From: an uncultured Blautia sp.
GTDB lineage: Bacteria > Bacillota > Clostridia > Lachnospirales > Lachnospiraceae
Direction: 5' to 3'
DNA length: 14,213 nucleotides
Assembly: GCA_934358405.1 (NCBI GenBank)
Contig: CAKRKL010000043.1
Coordinates: forward strand, 1 to 14,213
Positions 8,095 through 14,213 of this stretch are shown here, piece by piece. The notes below the pieces were generated by a model that did no database searches, was not told the origin of the DNA, and saw only the letters and a list, made by a program, of their open reading frames with translations. Position 1 is the first letter of the stretch. Each line of letters opens with the position of its first letter. A program made the translations under genes and the position numbers.

Positions 8095-8298
8095 ATGTCG
8101 CCTGCCGGCGACATCACCATAATGAAAGTCAGCTGTTCCGCGCCTATCGGCGCTCCCACAGCTGCCGACCGTATTCGTAATCCGGGCTATCGCCCTACTT
8201 ACTCATACGGTCTAGCCCATCCGATATCCAAGAATTCGCTCATGCGAAGCATGGCTCATTCTTGGCTGCCGTCTGGGACTTTCATAGTAAATCGGCAG
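8095..8298 (-). ncRNA. Candidate structured RNA or riboregulatory leader upstream of DUF1385 gene
   Basis: The 227 bases between the rpmE terminator and the DUF1385 start contain no supported gene but are dense in base-pairing on the minus strand. In RNA order: CTGCCG (8298-8293) can pair with CGGCAG (8271-8266). Hairpin 1 spans 8265-8228, with an 8-bp outer and a 5-bp inner stem. Hairpin 2 spans 8212-8167, with stems of 8, 4 and 4 bp separated by symmetric 2x2 and 3x3 internal loops and capped by GATA. Hairpin 3 spans 8164-8131, with a 6-7 bp stem and a 5-bp GC stem also capped by GATA. Hairpin 4 spans 8114-8095, 8 bp with a GGCA loop. A 9-base segment at 8285-8277 is perfectly complementary to 8130-8122, closing hairpins 1-3 into one multibranch domain. 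GC is about 56% in 8101-8280, above the flanks. I do not recognise a named Rfam class; the raiA RNA of Firmicutes is one family of similar size to compare. Confidence 0.7.
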
Positions 8299-8307
8299 TA
8301 ACAAAGA

Positions 8308-8335
8308 AAGGTTGAGATTTCCCAACCTCAACCTT
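8308..8335 (-). terminator. Intrinsic terminator downstream of rpmE
   Basis: On the minus strand AAGGTTGAG (8335-8327) and CTCAACCTT (8316-8308) form a perfect 9-bp stem with a 10-base loop, followed by TCTTTGTT. It starts 21 bases after the rpmE stop codon. The U-rich tail is interrupted, so some readthrough into the structured leader and the DUF1385 gene is plausible; I see no convincing separate promoter between this stem and that leader. Confidence 0.75.
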
Positions 8336-8355
8336 CTCATTCAGTAATATTCAAA

Positions 8356-8559
8356 TTATTTATTCAGGCCGTATTTCTCATTGAACTTATTGATACGTCC
8401 GCGAGCCTGAGTAGCTTTCTGCTGTCCTGTATAGAACGGATGACATTTGGAGCAGATTTCTACGTGGATGTCCTGCTTGGTAGAACCTGTTACAAAAGTA
8501 TTACCGCAGTTGCAGGTTACAGTTGCCTGATAGTAATTCGGATGGATTCCTTCTCTCAT
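8356..8559 (-). CDS. rpmE: 50S ribosomal protein L31 (zinc-binding form)
   Basis: L31 is a small protein of the large ribosomal subunit that helps bridge to the small subunit. The 67-residue product starts [11 protein letters not shown], the usual L31 opening, and has four cysteines in CNC and CSKC pairs, the zinc-ribbon form that is replaced by a non-zinc paralogue under zinc starvation in some bacteria. The basic C-terminus ([13 protein letters not shown]) fits rRNA contact. I use the ATG at 8559, preceded by GAGAGGTG six bases upstream; a GTG at 8568 in frame overlaps that binding site and is unlikely. It has its own promoter within the rho-rpmE gap and an intrinsic terminator after it. 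Confidence 0.97.
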   Translation of the reverse strand: MREGIHPNYYQATVTCNCGNTFVTGSTKQDIHVEICSKCHPFYTGQQKATQARGRINKFNEKYGLNK

Positions 8560-8634
8560 GATTTTCACCTCTCTATATTCATTCTATTTTATTTGCGTTG
8601 AATCTGACGAATTCACACTTTACACAGCCTACTG

Positions 8635-8663
8635 ATTATAGCATGCTGTTATGAGAAATGCAA
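8635..8663 (-). promoter_or_regulatory. rpmE promoter
   Basis: The 109-base gap between rho and rpmE holds a near-consensus housekeeping promoter on the minus strand: -35 TTGCAT (8663-8658), a 17-base spacer, and a perfect -10 TATAAT (8640-8635) preceded by TGC, i.e. an extended -10. Transcription would start near 8628, leaving a leader of about 70 bases before the ATG. No terminator for rho is visible in the gap. Confidence 0.8.
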
Positions 8664-8668
8664 GTTAT

Positions 8669-10159
8669 TTATAAAAATTTCTGTTTTTTTATAGTTTGCA
8701 CAAACTCTGCATTGTTTCGGGTACGGGCAAACATATTCAAAATCTGTTCCACAGCATCCTCAGACTTCATTCCGTTGAGAGCTTTTCGCATAATATAGAC
8801 CGCTTCCTGCTCCTCTTTGCTAAGAAGAAGATCCTCCCGTCTGGTTCCTGATTTCTGAATATCAATTGCCGGGAATACACGCTTCTCCTGAAGCTTACGG
8901 TCAAGAACAAGCTCCATATTACCGGTTCCTTTAAACTCCTCATATATTACATCATCCATCTTGCTTCCTGTATCAACCAGTGCAGTGGCAAGAATGGTAA
9001 GACTGCCTCCCTCACGCATATTGCGGGCTGCACCAAAGAAGCGCTTAGGCATATGAAGTGCCCCCGGATCAAGACCACCTGACAGAGTCCTTCCGCTTGG
9101 CGGCACTACCAGGTTATAGGCTCTTGCCAGTCTGGTAATAGAATCCAGAAGAATCACAACATCCTGCTTATGCTCCACAAGACGGCGTGCACGCTCCACA
9201 ACCATCTCGGACACACGCTTATGATGCTCCGGAAGCTCATCAAATGTAGAATAGATAACCTCCACATTTGGTCCCTGTATTGCTTCTTTAATATCGGTAA
9301 CCTCCTCCGGACGCTCATCAATAAGAAGGATGATCAGATGCATATCCTTATTATTTTTCAGGATGGACTTGGCAACGTCTTTAAGAAGGGTTGTCTTACC
9401 AGCCTTAGGCGGGGAAACGATCATGCCTCGCTGACCCTTTCCGATAGGACTGATCAGATCCACAATACGCATGGCTGTAGTTCCACCAGGACGCTCCATG
9501 ATCAGACGCTCATCCGGGAAAATGGGAGTCATATTTTCAAAATTATATCTCTTTTGACCTTCACTTGGGTGAAAGCCATTGATAGATGTTACATACAAAA
9601 GAGCACTGAATTTCTCGCTCTGCGTCTTAATTCTTATATTTCCCTGAATAATGTCTCCTGTCTTCAGATTAAATCTTCTGATCTGAGACGGTGAAACATA
9701 AATATCATTCTCCCCAGGAAGATAATTCTCGCTTCTGATAAATCCGAAGCCATCCGGCATAACCTCCAGAATTCCGTTGGCACGTTCGCCGCTGTCCAGC
9801 TGAACAGTTTCTGCCGGAACATTATAGGTATTACTTACATGCTCTGCACTCTCACAAGTCTGCTCGGTCTCCTCATTTCTCGCCGGATAATTATTTCGAA
9901 ATTCCGGGTTCCTTCTCACAATAGTCCTTGCTTTTACAGGTTCTTTTGCAGGTACCTTCTCCGGTTCTCTTGCAACTTCTTTTGCAGTTATCTTCTCCGG
10001 TTCTTTTGCAGCTTCTTTCTCAGCTTCTTCTTTTTTGTCTTCTTCCAGCATACGTTCAATTAACTCAGGCTTTCTCATAACAGAAATGCCCTTTAATCCT
10101 CTGACCTTCGCAATTTTCTTCAGCTCTGCCAGAGGTAACGATTCGTATTTTTCTCTCAT
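8669..10159 (-). CDS. rho: Transcription termination factor Rho
   Basis: Rho is a hexameric RNA-dependent ATPase/translocase that ends transcription. The 496-residue protein has an N-terminal Rho_N helix bundle (about 8-38), a Glu/Lys/Pro-rich low-complexity insert (about 40-115), the cold-shock-like RNA-binding domain (about 127-195, with [14 protein letters not shown]), and the RecA-like motor: Walker [10 protein letters not shown] (249-257), Walker B LIILLIDE (275-282), the [10 protein letters not shown] segment, [21 protein letters not shown] (secondary RNA-binding loops) and SGTRREDLL near the C-terminus. All catalytic motifs look intact. The insert contains a tandem 12-residue duplication. 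The ATG at 10159 follows AGAGGT nine bases upstream. A long structured leader precedes it; autogenous control of rho is known in other bacteria and is a reasonable inference here. Confidence 0.98.
   Translation of the reverse strand: MREKYESLPLAELKKIAKVRGLKGISVMRKPELIERMLEEDKKEEAEKEAAKEPEKITAKEVAREPEKVPAKEPVKARTIVRRNPEFRNNYPARNEETEQTCESAEHVSNTYNVPAETVQLDSGERANGILEVMPDGFGFIRSENYLPGENDIYVSPSQIRRFNLKTGDIIQGNIRIKTQSEKFSALLYVTSINGFHPSEGQKRYNFENMTPIFPDERLIMERPGGTTAMRIVDLISPIGKGQRGMIVSPPKAGKTTLLKDVAKSILKNNKDMHLIILLIDERPEEVTDIKEAIQGPNVEVIYSTFDELPEHHKRVSEMVVERARRLVEHKQDVVILLDSITRLARAYNLVVPPSGRTLSGGLDPGALHMPKRFFGAARNMREGGSLTILATALVDTGSKMDDVIYEEFKGTGNMELVLDRKLQEKRVFPAIDIQKSGTRREDLLLSKEEQEAVYIMRKALNGMKSEDAVEQILNMFARTRNNAEFVQTIKKQKFL
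9941..10012. repeat. Tandem 36-base duplication inside rho
   Basis: Two adjacent 36-base units (9941-9976 and 9977-10012) match at 32 of 36 positions, and a degenerate third partial copy follows. They encode, in order of translation, [12 protein letters not shown] and [16 protein letters not shown] repeats in the disordered N-terminal insert of Rho. The unit length is a multiple of three, so copy-number change would keep the frame. Confidence 0.8.
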
Positions 10160-10364
10160 TAACCATCTACCTCTTCGACTTATTCTCGTCTAAATTATAT
10201 TTCATTTCTACTGGGTACAAATGTCTGATAGGACAGAAATATTATGATGATAACAGTGTCAAAAGACTTGTTGGCACTGTTATCACGTTATATTGAAAAT
10301 GTACACGTAACTGTAAATACACGAACAGTTACTGGTATTTAGTCTAAACGGACATGTCTTTTTT

Positions 10365-10393
10365 ATCATAGCATATCAGCAGCGCTCTGTCCA
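10365..10393 (-). promoter_or_regulatory. rho-proximal promoter
   Basis: Minus-strand -35 TGGACA (10393-10388), a 17-base spacer, and -10 TATGAT (10370-10365) preceded by TGC (extended -10). The predicted start is near 10358, giving a leader of about 200 bases that includes the two downstream inverted repeats but not the first hairpin. Confidence 0.6.
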
Positions 10394-10424
10394 TATCAAT
10401 TGCAAAGGAATACCTTTGCCCTAT

Positions 10425-10454
10425 ATTATACACATCAGAACTTTTTCATTGCAA
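10425..10454 (-). promoter_or_regulatory. Distal rho promoter
   Basis: Minus-strand -35 TTGCAA (10454-10449), an 18-base spacer and a perfect -10 TATAAT (10430-10425). The predicted start near 10418 falls at the first base of the GCAAAGG/CCTTTGC hairpin, so that repeat is either the 5'-terminal hairpin of the transcript or an operator over the start site. A further TGT-TATAAT extended -10 is present at 10501-10493 without a good -35. Confidence 0.6.
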
Positions 10455-10464
10455 GAATTATTTG

Positions 10465-10492
10465 TCGACACATATCTGAGTACTTCGACACA
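10465..10492. repeat. Direct repeat TGTGTCGA in the rho promoter region
   Basis: The minus strand carries TGTGTCGA at 10492-10485 and 10472-10465, exactly 20 bases apart, i.e. on about the same face of the helix. The pair lies just upstream of the distal rho -35. The spacing suggests a possible regulator site, but no known operator was recognised. Confidence 0.35.
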
Positions 10493-10533
10493 ATTATAAC
10501 AATGTTCAGATATCAAATGTATGCTTTCATTCT

Positions 10534-13140
10534 TTATTTTGTTCTGCGAACCAATGAGGAAGCTTTATATCTGCTTTTTACCACGCCACTTGGCTCTTTT
10601 ACATAAGCGCATACATAATATCCGTATTTTTTGCCCTTCGTCACTTTCTTATCTGTCCAGGATGAAGTGCTTCCCTTTTTAATAGTTGCAACACGCTTAT
10701 ATTTACCATTTCCAATCTTGCGGTAAATATAGTAACCGTCACATTTTTTCTGAGCCTTCCATTTCAGGCATAAGCCCTTCTTCTCATTTGATACAGATGT
10801 AATGGTTTGTCTGGCAGGTGCTGACTTGTATTTTCCACTGGATTTATAGCTGCTTGTTGCTTTTTTGCCATTTACATTGCGATAAGCCCGCACTGTATAT
10901 TCGTATATCGTATTGGCACTGATCTTTTTGTCCTTGTAGGTGATAGTGGAAGATTTTTTAATAGTCGTGAGCTTCGTCCATTTTCCGGAGGCCGTTTTTC
11001 GATAAACCATATATCCGGAGGCTCCTGAAATTTTTTTCCAGTTCACAGTATTATAAAGATCAGGAGAAACCTTTACCGTAACTACAGGAACGGATAATGT
11101 GGTTTTTGCCTTTTTTTCTCCGCTAAAGCCGGAGCACCTGGCTGTGCCGGAAACCATGCTGTACGAACGAATCTTATATACATAGGAAATTCCGGGATTT
11201 ACTTTCTTATCTGTCCAGGAAGTATCCTTCCAGGAAGCAGTACAAACCTTCTTGTATTTGCCCCCTGCCTCTTTCCTGTAAATCTGATATCCGGACACAC
11301 CGGAAACCTTCTTCCAGGTCAGCTTTACACGATTGTAAGCCTCGGCTTTTGCCTTAAAGGAAGCTGGTTTCCCGGGACTTACCTCACTATCCAGAGTTCT
11401 GGTATGAGCCTTGATTCTGGCGCAGGCACTGGGACTTGTTTTTGCGAAATCACTCCAGCCGTTTTTATCATGATAGCAAAAGCTCTGATCAGCCTTTAAA
11501 TCTGCATCAAATTCTACCCAGCTGTAAGCATTATTTGTTTCGCAAAGATACTCTACAGCTCCTGAGCCAATATTCGTTACCACCACAGAATACAGTGTTT
11601 TATTCATCAGCGTTACTTCCGGAACTGTTACTGTTGAAATACCTGCATGCTCCTGGTAAAAGGTCACAGGCGTACTATACGCGGGAGTTCCGCTTACCGG
11701 ATCACCGGAATCCTTCAGATTCGTATAGACCTGAATACTGTAAGAGCCACCATCTGTGTAAGTGGACAAAACAACCTCGCCTAATGCTTCCCCTTTTCCA
11801 TTTCCTGCTTTTGCCTGAAAAACATTGGCAATGGAGGAGATTCCACCGCTTCCGGATGGATAAAGCTTCATTTTACTTAAAGCGCAGGAACCATCATAAA
11901 AATAATTATTCTTGTATTTCGGACTTGTTACTGCTTCTGCTGCTACAATATTGTAATTACATTTGTTTTCATAGGAAAGATAAAAGTATCCGTCATCTCC
12001 CCAGGCATTCCCCCAACTGTTACGGACGATCCATGCACCATTTGAGGTTACATTGCAATTGGAATTAAAATTCTCCTTCGCAAAATTATCGTCCCAGCCA
12101 ACCAGAGTTATGGCATGATTCACGCCTGCGCTTCCCGGATAGCTATATGCATATGTACGAGGATTGTAGTAGCTGTCATACATTCCAAAGGACATGGAGA
12201 CAGAGCCATATTCTGAGATCAGATTTTTGATTTTCTGAACTGAATAAGAGGAAAATGCAGCATTTTCCAGATATGCAGAGGTTGTATATGCCATCCCTAA
12301 AGATGGTACACTATCAGAATCCAGAGTATGGTCTTCATTTGTCTCATAAGGCACCTGAGCTTCCAGCGCCATCCCGCTCCAGGAACTAAGGAAAATAGCA
12401 GCCAAGGTCTGATTACCTCCATCACGGTAGGAATGAAGAACATTGTTTCTGTCATTTGGCGTATTTCCAAGAGGATCATTCTGTCTGTTGGCAAAGAAGT
12501 AGGCAAGATGTTCTTCCGATAAATCAAAAAGTCCGGCTCCTGCTCTCAAAAATGAAATTTCCAGATTGGATGCCAGCGTATATGCCCAGCACATATTGGA
12601 TGGCTTCTGGTTCCGCACCGGAATGGCTAAGCTTCCTCTTGGATCATATTTCGCCGGATAGGAGGCAGCTCTTGCACCCCCTACACTACCAGTATCACTG
12701 TCAGCTCCCTCAGGAGGGTCCACATAGCTTATTGGCTCAAGCTCACGGATGGGTTCAAGCTGAGCTTCGATTTCTTCTTCTGTAAGAGCAGACGACTCCC
12801 CTTCCGATGTTTCCCCATCATCTGCAGTCTCACCATCCATAAATCCCTGGTTTGTATCCAGACTTCCAAAGCCGTCCAGTTCCTCTGTTTTTCCGTCGGA
12901 AAATGTTTCCTGCTCCAAATCCGGCTGTTCGGCTTCATCCCCGGTTTCATCTTCTATCTCTTCTGATTGATAAACCTCATCATCATTGTCCCATAATTCA
13001 CTCTCCTGTGCCGCTTCGCTTTCCCAGGTCACATCCCCCTGGGAAAAGCCTTCCGCTACGGCAGAGGTCCCGGACAATGCCATAGATGCTGCCAATATGC
13101 AGCATATTATACTTTTTTTCATTAATTTTTTCTTTCTCAT
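10534..13140 (-). CDS. Secreted papain-family (C1A) cysteine protease with lectin-like and fibronectin III-like domains
   Basis: The 868-residue protein has a signal peptide (basic start, hydrophobic 10-24, likely cleavage after AVA at 27-29). A strongly acidic segment follows (about 36-130: roughly 37 Asp/Glu to one Lys). Then comes a papain-like domain (about 160-400) with the oxyanion Gln178, catalytic Cys184 in NQKPSNMCWAY, His342 in NHAITLVGWD and Asn374 in RNSWGNAWGDDGYF. Next is a beta-rich region (about 405-575) like the lectin-like domain seen after bacterial C1A proteases, then three fibronectin III-like modules (about 590-682, 685-775, 776-868) that are Lys-rich. No LPXTG or membrane anchor ends it. 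The start used overlaps hisC by 4 bases; an ATG at 13122 would remove six residues. Neither start has a strong binding site. Likely an extracellular or wall-associated protease; the substrate is unknown. Confidence 0.93.
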   Translation of the reverse strand: MRKKKLMKKSIICCILAASMALSGTSAVAEGFSQGDVTWESEAAQESELWDNDDEVYQSEEIEDETGDEAEQPDLEQETFSDGKTEELDGFGSLDTNQGFMDGETADDGETSEGESSALTEEEIEAQLEPIRELEPISYVDPPEGADSDTGSVGGARAASYPAKYDPRGSLAIPVRNQKPSNMCWAYTLASNLEISFLRAGAGLFDLSEEHLAYFFANRQNDPLGNTPNDRNNVLHSYRDGGNQTLAAIFLSSWSGMALEAQVPYETNEDHTLDSDSVPSLGMAYTTSAYLENAAFSSYSVQKIKNLISEYGSVSMSFGMYDSYYNPRTYAYSYPGSAGVNHAITLVGWDDNFAKENFNSNCNVTSNGAWIVRNSWGNAWGDDGYFYLSYENKCNYNIVAAEAVTSPKYKNNYFYDGSCALSKMKLYPSGSGGISSIANVFQAKAGNGKGEALGEVVLSTYTDGGSYSIQVYTNLKDSGDPVSGTPAYSTPVTFYQEHAGISTVTVPEVTLMNKTLYSVVVTNIGSGAVEYLCETNNAYSWVEFDADLKADQSFCYHDKNGWSDFAKTSPSACARIKAHTRTLDSEVSPGKPASFKAKAEAYNRVKLTWKKVSGVSGYQIYRKEAGGKYKKVCTASWKDTSWTDKKVNPGISYVYKIRSYSMVSGTARCSGFSGEKKAKTTLSVPVVTVKVSPDLYNTVNWKKISGASGYMVYRKTASGKWTKLTTIKKSSTITYKDKKISANTIYEYTVRAYRNVNGKKATSSYKSSGKYKSAPARQTITSVSNEKKGLCLKWKAQKKCDGYYIYRKIGNGKYKRVATIKKGSTSSWTDKKVTKGKKYGYYVCAYVKEPSGVVKSRYKASSLVRRTK

Positions 13141-14195
13141 TTTTTCAAATATTTTTTCAGAAATTCTATTAGCTTCTCCATTTCTTCCTGAGTTCCCACT
13201 GTAATGCGAAGATAATTGTCAATTCGCGGCTTGGGGAAATATCTCACATAAATGTGCTCCTGACGAAGTGCTGCAAACAACTCACTTGCAGGACAGCTTT
13301 CATGTGAAGCAAAGATAAAGTTTGTTTTGGAATCCGGAAATGAAAAGCCCAAGGCTTTAAGCTCTTTCTTGGTCCACTCTCTTGTATCCATAATCTTATT
13401 GCAGGTTTCTTCAAAATATCTCTTATCTTCAATAGCAGCTACGCCTGTTGCCAAAGTAGCACGATCCATTGTGTAAGAGTTAAAAGAATATTTTACATCA
13501 TTAAGATATTTAATCAGCAGCTTATTACCGCAGGCAAAACCAATTCTCATTCCGGCCATAGAACGGGACTTTGAGAAGGTTTGCACTACTAGCAGATTGT
13601 CGTATTTATCAATCAGTCCAAGTGCTGACTGTGCCCCGAAGTCCACATAAGCCTCATCCACAATTACAATCACATCCGGATTATGCTGCAGGATTTCTTC
13701 TATGTCAGCCTGCACAAGCTCTACTCCTGTAGGAGCATTTGGATTCGGAAAAATAATTCCACCGTTTTCTACAAAATAATCTTCTTTGCGAATGCAGAAA
13801 TTCTCATCCAGAGCCTTGCGCTCATAAGGAATGCGAAACAGATCTGCCCATACATCATAAAAGGAATAGGTAATATCAGGAAAAAGAACAGGCTTCTCCG
13901 AATTAAAAAAGGTAAGAAAACTCATTGCCAGCACATCATCAGAGCCAACTCCCACAAATACCTGTTCATCCTTCAGTCCATAGTTCTGTGCAATTGCATG
14001 CACTAAAGCTTCGGCAGCAGGATCCGGATAAAGTCGAAGGGTGTCTTCCTCCAGCTCCTGAAGAGCTTTTGCCACACCAGGAGCCGGGGGATACGGATTT
14101 TCATTGGTATTCAGCTTGATCATATCCGGTTCATTTGGCTGTTCTCCCGGAGTATAGGGTACTACTTTACGAATATTTGCTTCCCATGTATTCAT
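13137..14195 (-). CDS. hisC: Histidinol-phosphate aminotransferase
   Basis: HisC is a PLP enzyme that transfers an amino group from glutamate to imidazole acetol-phosphate in histidine synthesis. The 352-residue protein has the class I/II aminotransferase layout: LNTNENPYPP near the N-terminus (substrate and fold signature), GSDD in the PLP phosphate region, NPNAPTG (151-157), DEAYVDF (180-186), the Schiff-base Lys209 in TFSKSRSMAGMRIGFA, and Arg330 in YLRITVG for carboxylate binding. The ATG at 14195 follows GAGGT nine bases upstream. No other his gene is in the window; its partner here is a secreted protease overlapping by 4 bases. A broader aromatic/phenylalanine transaminase activity is possible for this family. 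Confidence 0.93.
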   Translation of the reverse strand: MNTWEANIRKVVPYTPGEQPNEPDMIKLNTNENPYPPAPGVAKALQELEEDTLRLYPDPAAEALVHAIAQNYGLKDEQVFVGVGSDDVLAMSFLTFFNSEKPVLFPDITYSFYDVWADLFRIPYERKALDENFCIRKEDYFVENGGIIFPNPNAPTGVELVQADIEEILQHNPDVIVIVDEAYVDFGAQSALGLIDKYDNLLVVQTFSKSRSMAGMRIGFACGNKLLIKYLNDVKYSFNSYTMDRATLATGVAAIEDKRYFEETCNKIMDTREWTKKELKALGFSFPDSKTNFIFASHESCPASELFAALRQEHIYVRYFPKPRIDNYLRITVGTQEEMEKLIEFLKKYLKK

Positions 14196-14213
14196 TTTAA
14201 TTCAACCTCGCTT

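Larger units (their letters stand above)
10160..10533 (-). promoter_or_regulatory. rho 5' leader and promoter region (non-coding)
   Basis: This 374-base gap between the protease stop and the rho start has no supported gene. It holds at least two promoters and three inverted repeats. In RNA order these are a 7-bp hairpin GCAAAGG/CCTTTGC with a TATT loop (10419-10402), an 8-bp perfect repeat GTAACTGT/ACAGTTAC with a 10-base loop (10332-10307), and a 13-position stem TGATAACAGTGCC/GACACTGTTATCA with one G-U pair and a 12-base loop (10285-10248). No stem is followed by a U-run, so these are better read as leader structures or operators than as terminators. I find no clear terminator for the protease gene. 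Confidence 0.65.

Noticed and set aside
8073..8159. Longer DUF1385 protein starting at 8159
   Set aside because: The added 29 residues run through the folded leader, and the ATG at 8072 has a perfect AGGAGG and the family's normal N-terminus.
8266..8285. GAAAGTCC segment resembling the 5' conserved region of RNase P RNA
   Set aside because: The rest of the conserved RNase P core is missing, and the whole element is far too short.
8560..8668. L31 leader (ribosomal-protein autoregulatory structure) in front of rpmE
   Set aside because: Only a weak 4-bp pairing around GAATTC was seen in the ~70-base leader, not enough to support a named leader family.
10248..10285. 13-position stem upstream of rho as a terminator for the protease gene
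   Set aside because: No U-run follows the stem on the minus strand, and good promoters lie upstream of it, so a leader role fits better.
10283..10369. 28-codon leader ORF in the rho 5' region (ATG at 10369)
   Set aside because: There is no ribosome binding site, and its start codon lies inside the -10 of the proximal promoter, so it would be absent from that transcript.
11436..12068. 210-codon open frame on the plus strand inside the protease gene
   Set aside because: It is fully antisense to the papain domain and lectin-like region, with composition rich in His, Leu and Arg and no domain signature.

Overview
The window looks like chromosomal DNA of a low-to-moderate GC Gram-positive anaerobe of the class Clostridia, most likely Lachnospiraceae. 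This rests on strong AGGAGG-type ribosome binding sites, the Rho form with a disordered N-terminal insert, the zinc-binding form of L31, the order rpmE / DUF1385 (YqhQ-like) / prmC / prfA, and a secreted papain-like protease carrying a lectin-like domain and fibronectin-type modules. Every gene I can support lies on the minus strand, so transcription runs from high to low coordinates. No insertion sequence, prophage gene, tRNA, rRNA or CRISPR array was seen.

Layout in the direction of transcription. (1) 14195-10534: hisC overlaps by 4 bases a very large secreted cysteine protease. (2) 10533-10160: a 374-base non-coding stretch with at least two good promoters and three perfect or near-perfect inverted repeats, forming a long leader for rho. 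(3) 10159-8356: rho, then rpmE with its own near-consensus promoter and an intrinsic terminator. (4) 8300-8073: a GC-rich stretch without a gene that folds on the minus strand into a chain of compact hairpins with a long-range pairing. It is a candidate structured RNA or riboregulator directly in front of the DUF1385 gene. (5) 8072-5011: DUF1385 membrane protein, prmC (4-base overlap) and prfA. PrmC methylates the GGQ glutamine of the release factor encoded next to it. (6) 4881-1492: a sugar-phosphate nucleotidyltransferase, glmM (phosphoglucosamine mutase) and a TPR lipoprotein, suggesting cell-envelope precursor synthesis and surface assembly. (7) 1491-1: a leader with two stable hairpins and a possible short leader peptide, then hflX (ribosome-associated GTPase) and the start of an M42/M20-like metallopeptidase cut by the window edge.

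Most of the window is housekeeping: transcription termination, translation termination, ribosome rescue or splitting, and envelope sugars. The parts most worth a second look are non-coding: the folded RNA candidate at 8095-8298, the rho leader and the hflX leader. The strongly charge-polarised secreted protease also deserves attention.
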